A model generated the notes under the pieces. The model was not told where the DNA came from. It was given only the letters and a program-made list of their open reading frames with translations, and made no database searches. Of a stretch of 64,000 bases of DNA, positions 58,629-64,000 are shown piece after piece (the stretch's first letter is position 1; each line of letters opens with the position of its first letter). The stretch covers positions 8,928,001-8,992,000 of the forward strand of contig OU612072.1 of the NCBI GenBank assembly GCA_914767715.1, given 5' to 3'. Position numbers and translations under genes: made by a program. The DNA comes from Membranipora membranacea (taxonomy: Eukaryota > Bryozoa > Gymnolaemata > Cheilostomatida > Membraniporidae).

Positions 58629-58880
58629 GAGGTGGCTCAGTTGGTTAGAGCGACGGTCCCTCAGCATGCAAGTGATGAAGGTCGTAGGTTCGCATCCCAT
58701 TACAGTCCATCGACTACTGGGGTTTGGATGGCCCGATGTGCTCCGACCTGCCTAGAAACTGAGAGCAAACTGGCGCAGGCTTTGCGGCCTAGCCCCTAAA
58801 GCAACTAAATTTCGCCGCCCATGCTTGGGGATGTGACGAGTGATATGACTTTACTCTCCAGAGTACAGGTCATTGACACC
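58629..58880 (+). mobile_element. tRNA-derived SINE
   Basis: tRNA-like head with an A-box TGGCTCAGTTGG (58633-58644) and a B-box GGTTCGCATCC (58687-58697), the RNA polymerase III internal promoter layout. The body (CCGACCTGCCTAGAAAC, AAACTGGCGCAGGCTTTG, TTTCGCCGCCCATGC) also occurs, without the head, at about 7510, 8455, 32295 and 33240. The head does not fold as an intact tRNA past the T arm. Family name unknown. Confidence 0.75.
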
Positions 58881-60226
58881 TATAGTCCTCAAAGACCCGG
58901 GACAATTTTGATTACTGATAAAACACGTCCTTGATGTTAGAATGATAAGTATGTTCTATCTGTCTGCGTTGTGATTATGAGAGTTGTCTGAGTTTGAGAC
59001 ATGGGGTGATTTGTGAGAGTTGTTAGTTGAAAGTTGAACCTTATTCTCGATTATACGCTTAATTTTTCAGTAGCCTTTGTTACTACATCACATGAAAATT
59101 TAATTTGTTCTCTTCTAGATTCTTGAACAGCGGCTAGGTTGAGATAATCCTATGTCTGCGATTTTTCTTTGAGTGTGAGTTTAAGTTATCTGACGCTGAG
59201 CCTTTCAATAAAGGTGTGTCTCGGAGCAGCGTACTAGGCCTTGAGTTTGTTTAACCGTGTGATGGACTCATTACCTAGGCTGCTAGATAACCCTGGTGTG
59301 ACATGTCGTATGATGCTAACGACACCCAGTTCTGGGTGAGTTTTAGTGAATGTATAGGTAAAACGTATCTGATCAAATCACTTTAGAAGTTTAGACCATT
59401 GACTGTTAAGAAAAAATCCTAACACTAAAGAACAAAGTTTGGTGCTGTAAAGCAGGTGAAATACTAAAAATACGAATGGGCGCATTTCATCACCAATGGG
59501 CAGCTTAGCTTGGCAAGATAGCCATAGCCTGCTTCATTCCAAATGAAGGTGTATAGGCTTAACGCAACCTGCTGGTCAAAAAGCCTGCTTCAAACATGGC
59601 TACCAGCCAGGCATAACAATATGGCGTTTATATACTGTGTTATGTTTTTAATTTTCTTCTAACTAACAAATAATGCTTACAGAGGAATCAGATATAATTT
59701 GGTAAATGCAGAAACAATAATATGCACACATTTAGTCTAATCCTCAAGCGACATTGAAATTAAAAGTTTTAAGAGCCATAAAATATCAGGTTGTTGAAAA
59801 CAGTCAAAGCAATAAATTTTTTTATAATAGTGTAACACATGTGTGGATCGACTGCAATACATAGATATGAGATTGTCACAGTGTATCATTTATTTTGTTA
59901 TACACAGTCAAAGACCAAATTCCCCACTTTTACTAGCGAACGCCAAGAGTGTAACCAGCAAATGGAAGTAACGTAAAAGAAAAATAATAAATAAAAAGTG
60001 TGAAGAAAAGCTACTTGCTGTAAAAGCAATCTGCTCTTTATCAATCATGCTATGAAAACCTTCTAAAACTATTATGATGATACATATGAACACAAAAATT
60101 TGAGATATGTCTACTTATTATGGTATTTGGGATAGAGAAATACTTTTCAAAAACTGAGTTAGACAAGTATTTATCCTTTTATACCCTGACAGCTACAACG
60201 ACCATCTTTAAACTGAACATAAGCCT
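58881..60226. other. Spacer
   Basis: No gene or clear repeat is recognised beyond short AT-rich tracts. Confidence 0.35.
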
Positions 60227-60466
60227 ATGCCATGCCTTGGCCGTGGTCCTCTTTTTGCCCCTAAGTCTGTAAGTGAACGTCTCGCTAACCCTGACCTTGA
60301 CCCTGACTATGACCCAACCCACTACTACCAGATTCATTTTGACAACTTTTTTGATTTTCATTCTCACACAAACTTGTTTGCCCAATATTGGCCTGACTTT
60401 CATTTCGGCAGTGGAGTGTTTAGTAATGCACCACACCCTCAGCATAGACTAACTCTTCTGCTATAA
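60227..60466 (+). other. Coding-like frame rich in Asp, Pro, Phe and His, unknown
   Basis: A 79-codon frame with strongly protein-like composition (LANPDLDPDYDPTHYYQIHF, DFHSHTNLFAQYWPDFHF). Part of it is a CCTGACCTTGACCCTGACTA mini-repeat. No splice structure or family is recognised; a transposon ORF remnant or an exon of a neighbouring gene are both possible. Confidence 0.25.
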
Positions 60467-61333
60467 TTGCTTGATCAACTGTACCTAACTCACACTCCCC
60501 TGTAGATATGTAGTAGTTCACAGCTTCACATGACATGAGTAGAAATACAGCTGACAACACATTCAGATTCAGAGGTAACTGTGTGGGCATTCAGCGATAC
60601 AGAGTTCTTCTGTTTGTTTCTCCAGGTGCAGAATCGTGTTTCTGTGCTTGAATAGTCTACATTCAAATATCAGAATATCAAGCAAAGATAATTTCCTACA
60701 GACAACACTTTATTGTTAGAAACAGGACACAATCTTTGATTTTACAAAACCACAACATGAACAGAAAATTAGCAAAACCGTCCAAAAGCAAGATAACTCC
60801 GCTCATAAAATTTCCTAGTAAAAGGTCACCCTTAACGATCAGTGCATATACAGGTTTTAATCCTTGGCATTCAAATTGTGTATGGCTACGTCGGTTACTG
60901 GTTTTTTAGTATTTGATTCCTGATATTTATGAGTATTTGCATAATATATGAGGTATTTTGTGTGCAGTTTTGGTGGATGCTTCTTTTTTAGATGAGCCTA
61001 GAAAATTTAAGTAGCAAATTTTTGTTCTATTGGAAACTTTCATCAAATGGACAGAACAAAAAAACCCCAATACAGGTCAGGGAAACCAAGGAATGTTCAT
61101 TTGTCAATTGATCTGCTTGACTTAGGCTTTTATATCCAGTAATTGTCCTTGTCCTTTAAGAAGTACCTAAATCCAGGTTCTCTGAAAACTGATACTTTCC
61201 TCTGTGCAAGGCCAACATATCTATCAGCTCTTAGGGACAGGTTTCAATTGCGACCTTATTCCCAACGTGCAGGATCATTCAGCAGCTAGAAAATTGAAAA
61301 CTATCCCATGCCTGATAAATTTATCACTCTTAC
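60467..61333. other. Spacer or intron downstream of the WSC exons
   Basis: If the WSC gene continues, this is its next intron. No further exon could be fixed. Confidence 0.3.
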
Positions 61334-62113
61334 CAGGTATAGCAACAGTCCATACTGAAACTTTAAAAACCCCTCCACACTACTGTGATGAGTTTCCTTG
61401 GCACCGGGAGAGATGACATTCATCATCAGGAATCTTTGCTTCATTGTCAAGGTCATTTCCACAAACGCAAACTCCTGACAACACATCGGCCACAGTGAAG
61501 TATATGCCAAAAGAGAGGTAGAGATTGTTTGTCACTAAATCTGGATGGCTCATCAATATGATACATAGTTGAACTAGTAGAAGTAGAAAGGTTCATGCAT
61601 GTTATTGTCAGGTAGTTTTTCAAGATAAAGATTCGTACTATTTGCATAGGGAAACATGCAAACCTTGTTTAAATTTGACCTATTAGGTGAATTAACCAGT
61701 GGACTAAGGTTTAAGTGTGTGTAAGCTTGGATTTTATGCAGTCAGATTGCATAAATACATTAAAATTAAACTTTTCAAGGGACCATCTGACAGGTGGAAT
61801 GATCAGATGCATTTATGCATTTATTCAATACAGTGAACAAATATATAGCACAATGTCATTGCGTCATGAGGTCACTGAGGTTGCATTGAATAGACATTAT
61901 AGCTTCCATTCTAGAGTATTTATATTGTTCTTATTATTACATTATTGAATTACCTATTTAACTTTGTTACTTCAAAAAGAAATAATCAAATCAATAACAG
62001 TCCTACCTTCTTCTTTGCACCATTCCAGGCAAATGTCCACAGTGTTGTTTAAAAAAGGTTTGTAGGTGGGGAAAATATTCAGAGAGTAAGGATAAATCCT
62101 TGGTATCGCTCTT
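61334..62113 (-). pseudogene. WSC-domain gene, partial, with in-frame stop
   Basis: Two minus-strand exons split one WSC domain. The first ends at 62007 (donor GTAGGA, phase 1) and reads FLNNTVDICLEWCKEEG, the start of the Cys-rich WSC core. Its 5' limit is unclear (62113, or about 62204 with another acceptor). The second, 61334-61534 (acceptor TTTAG, donor GTAAGA, phase 1-1), reads SGVCVCGNDLDNEAKIPDDE, CHLSRCQGNSSQ, then TAG, then CGGVFKVSVWTVAIP. The stop sits just before the conserved CGG, and WSC-like sequence continues after it, so it looks like a nonsense mutation in a once-coding exon (or a sequencing error). WSC domains are extracellular and thought to bind carbohydrate. Other exons are not identified. 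Confidence 0.5.
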
Positions 62114-62204
62114 CTAAAATTAAAGAGGAACCAGACATTAAACACTCTACCATTCTTGGGATTAAAAAATTCATTAATGGACCGTATTGCATTGCCTGAA
62201 ACCG

Positions 62205-64000
62205 ATATCAGAGCGATAGAGTTACTTTGCTGAAAGATATCAACTAGTAAATATATATGTGTCATGTATATATACTATACTGCCACCACCTGAACGAAGG
62301 TGTAGAATGCTCATAAGTATTGGAAAACAGTGGACGGGTGGAGTATGATTTAGGAGCGCTTATTGCCGCGCTCACATTTCTGTTGAGTTATATGGAATAA
62401 ATGAAATAAGTAATGTGGCTGTTGCAATATCTAGGATAAAGCAGAACTTTCTAAAATGCCAAAATAATTATTGCAAAATAAGTGAAAAATTTGTATTTGT
62501 CTAGCAATAAATATAACCGCTGTGATGTGGCAGAAAACCAACAGCACAATATTCTTAGATATTTTTGAAAACTGGAATGCTTGTTGGGGTGAAATATGTG
62601 ATTCATCCCCTTTCATAATCTTCCCTCTTCCAAACATACCACCTGCAAATACAGTTTGTAATCCTGTACAATCTAGTTGAAAAACTTTTAAATTGTTTTG
62701 ATAAATTCAACTGTTTTTGGAATCGGCTCTGTTCCTACTGATGGTGTATTTTGGACACATGATGATTTTATCTTGGAATCTGAAACTGAAAATTCAATAA
62801 CAGGTGTCAAGTTTCAGCTTTGTTTTCAAAACCTTATATTATTTAATACAAATACAAAATTAATTTTTAAATTTATATAATGGTTGCAGTTTTTTATCAA
62901 CTTGATCAGCCTAATTAATCAATTATGCATCGTTGTGGATAAAAAACATTGTTATTTGTTAGTTTGTAATCGGAACTGTTAAAATAATATAGTTTCTCAA
63001 ATAGTGCACTACAGTTTTTTCATGAATTATTTCCAATCGATAGAAATTAGAAGACACTTACCTTCTTGGCATAAGATCCGATTGTACCAATTTTCCCATT
63101 AATGAATATGATATACTGATAGATAATATTGATTAAAACATTGACAGCAAACAAACTAGGTGCCTAAAACTGGCAAACCAAATATATCCACCTTACCAAC
63201 CAACAAACACTTTCCGGGTTTAGTACCTTGAGTCAGATTGTTGTTACAGCCCATTTCTGGAACTGAGTACGTCACTTTGTATTAAGTGGAGAACTTTCTA
63301 TTTGTATTCTTCGTTAGGGAGACAGTATTTTGATCGCATTTTGCCGGAGGTATGTTCAGTAGCGCTATACCATGCGTACCCGCACCGTACCCGTAGCCTA
63401 GCCCAACCCTGAAATATAGCGGAAACATAAACACCCAACCTAGCCCTGATTGTTGGTACCGATTCCAGCCCAATTGGTGCGACAAATTCCTACAACAACT
63501 TGCAGTCAGATTGCCAAATTCATACAAACCGACTACATTTGGCACACATGAGGGGATGTTCTCCAGCAATTTTTGATATTCCATATATCACAGTATAACA
63601 CACAGAATAACTCATGTATCAATATCACTGCTATAGTCAGAATGTTTGATGATTTATTTTGCATCCTGATGATGTGACCACATCTTAATGGATCCTTGGC
63701 ACCAGAATGGAGCACCTTTTGCTTCGAAACATAGGTTCTTATAAGCCTTGCCACCCGTCGCAATTTGTTGTGTGTTGCTAACGCTCAAACCCACTAACAT
63801 CGAAAATGTTGAAACTCAACAGAAGTTCGCGAATGACTGACTATGATTTGCTCCTAAGTTTTAGAATGAAAATTAATTATTGACTAAAGAAAATCAATGG
63901 AATCACTATTTTGAAGATGATTCCTTTTTATTAACTGTAATATGACTGTCCAAAGAATAATATTGTTTCCACCTTAGTCAGTAACCAAACGACAGTTGTA
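62205..64000. other. Right end of window, no gene assigned
   Basis: Upstream side of the WSC gene. Open frames at 62698-62880 (+) and 63282-63584 (-) were examined; neither shows splice-bounded, domain-like sequence. First exons of the WSC gene may lie here or beyond the window. Confidence 0.3.

Noticed and set aside
58629-58705. Functional tRNA gene
   Set aside because: It is followed by a SINE body and does not fold as a complete cloverleaf.
60179-60445. 88-codon minus-strand frame
   Set aside because: Shadow of the more protein-like plus-strand frame at 60227-60466.

Overview
The window is animal (metazoan) genomic DNA, AT-rich and intron-rich. Its genes are small multi-exon genes for secreted or surface proteins, nearly all with phase-1 introns. 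Domains I can read are a C-type lectin domain (CTLD), a farnesoic-acid-O-methyltransferase-type (FAMeT) domain, CUB, WSC, a Ly6-like Cys-rich domain and an antistasin-like fragment. Non-LTR retrotransposons, MITEs, tRNA-derived repeats and microsatellites surround them. The domain mix suggests a marine invertebrate, possibly a tunicate or other deuterostome; that is inference, and the sequence does not name the species.

Layout. 1-1826 and 12802-13330 are one copy of a CUB gene region whose other copy is 51540-53895. In the left copy the last CUB intron holds an ~11.0 kb block (1827-12801). The block carries a LINE fragment and a complete minus-strand gene, here called CTL-FAMeT. A second block copy lies at 14453-37580 but is split by a 12.3 kb insertion (19023-31315), which therefore sits inside the second copy's CTL-FAMeT intron. 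From 37581 to 51539 come an antistasin-like exon, LINE copies nested in a terminal-inverted-repeat (TIR) element, a foldback element, a three-exon Ly6-like gene (+) and a MITE. From 53016 to 57644 (-) lies an intact gene for a type II membrane receptor: cytoplasmic tail with an ITAM, one membrane segment, stalk, CUB ectodomain. The right end holds a MITE, a tRNA-derived SINE and a WSC-domain gene with an in-frame stop.

Main points. (1) In the CTL-FAMeT gene the FAMeT exons lie between the two CTLD half exons, and every splice phase matches. Inclusion predicts 309 aa with one domain nested in another; skipping all three exons predicts a plain 156 aa CTLD. (2) The CUB gene reads in frame over seven exons (402 aa) as a candidate ITAM-bearing innate immune or recognition receptor. 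(3) The locus looks actively remodelled, with recent block duplication, insertion into introns and receptor exon loss. Gene models were built by eye from splice sites and reading phase and need transcript support.
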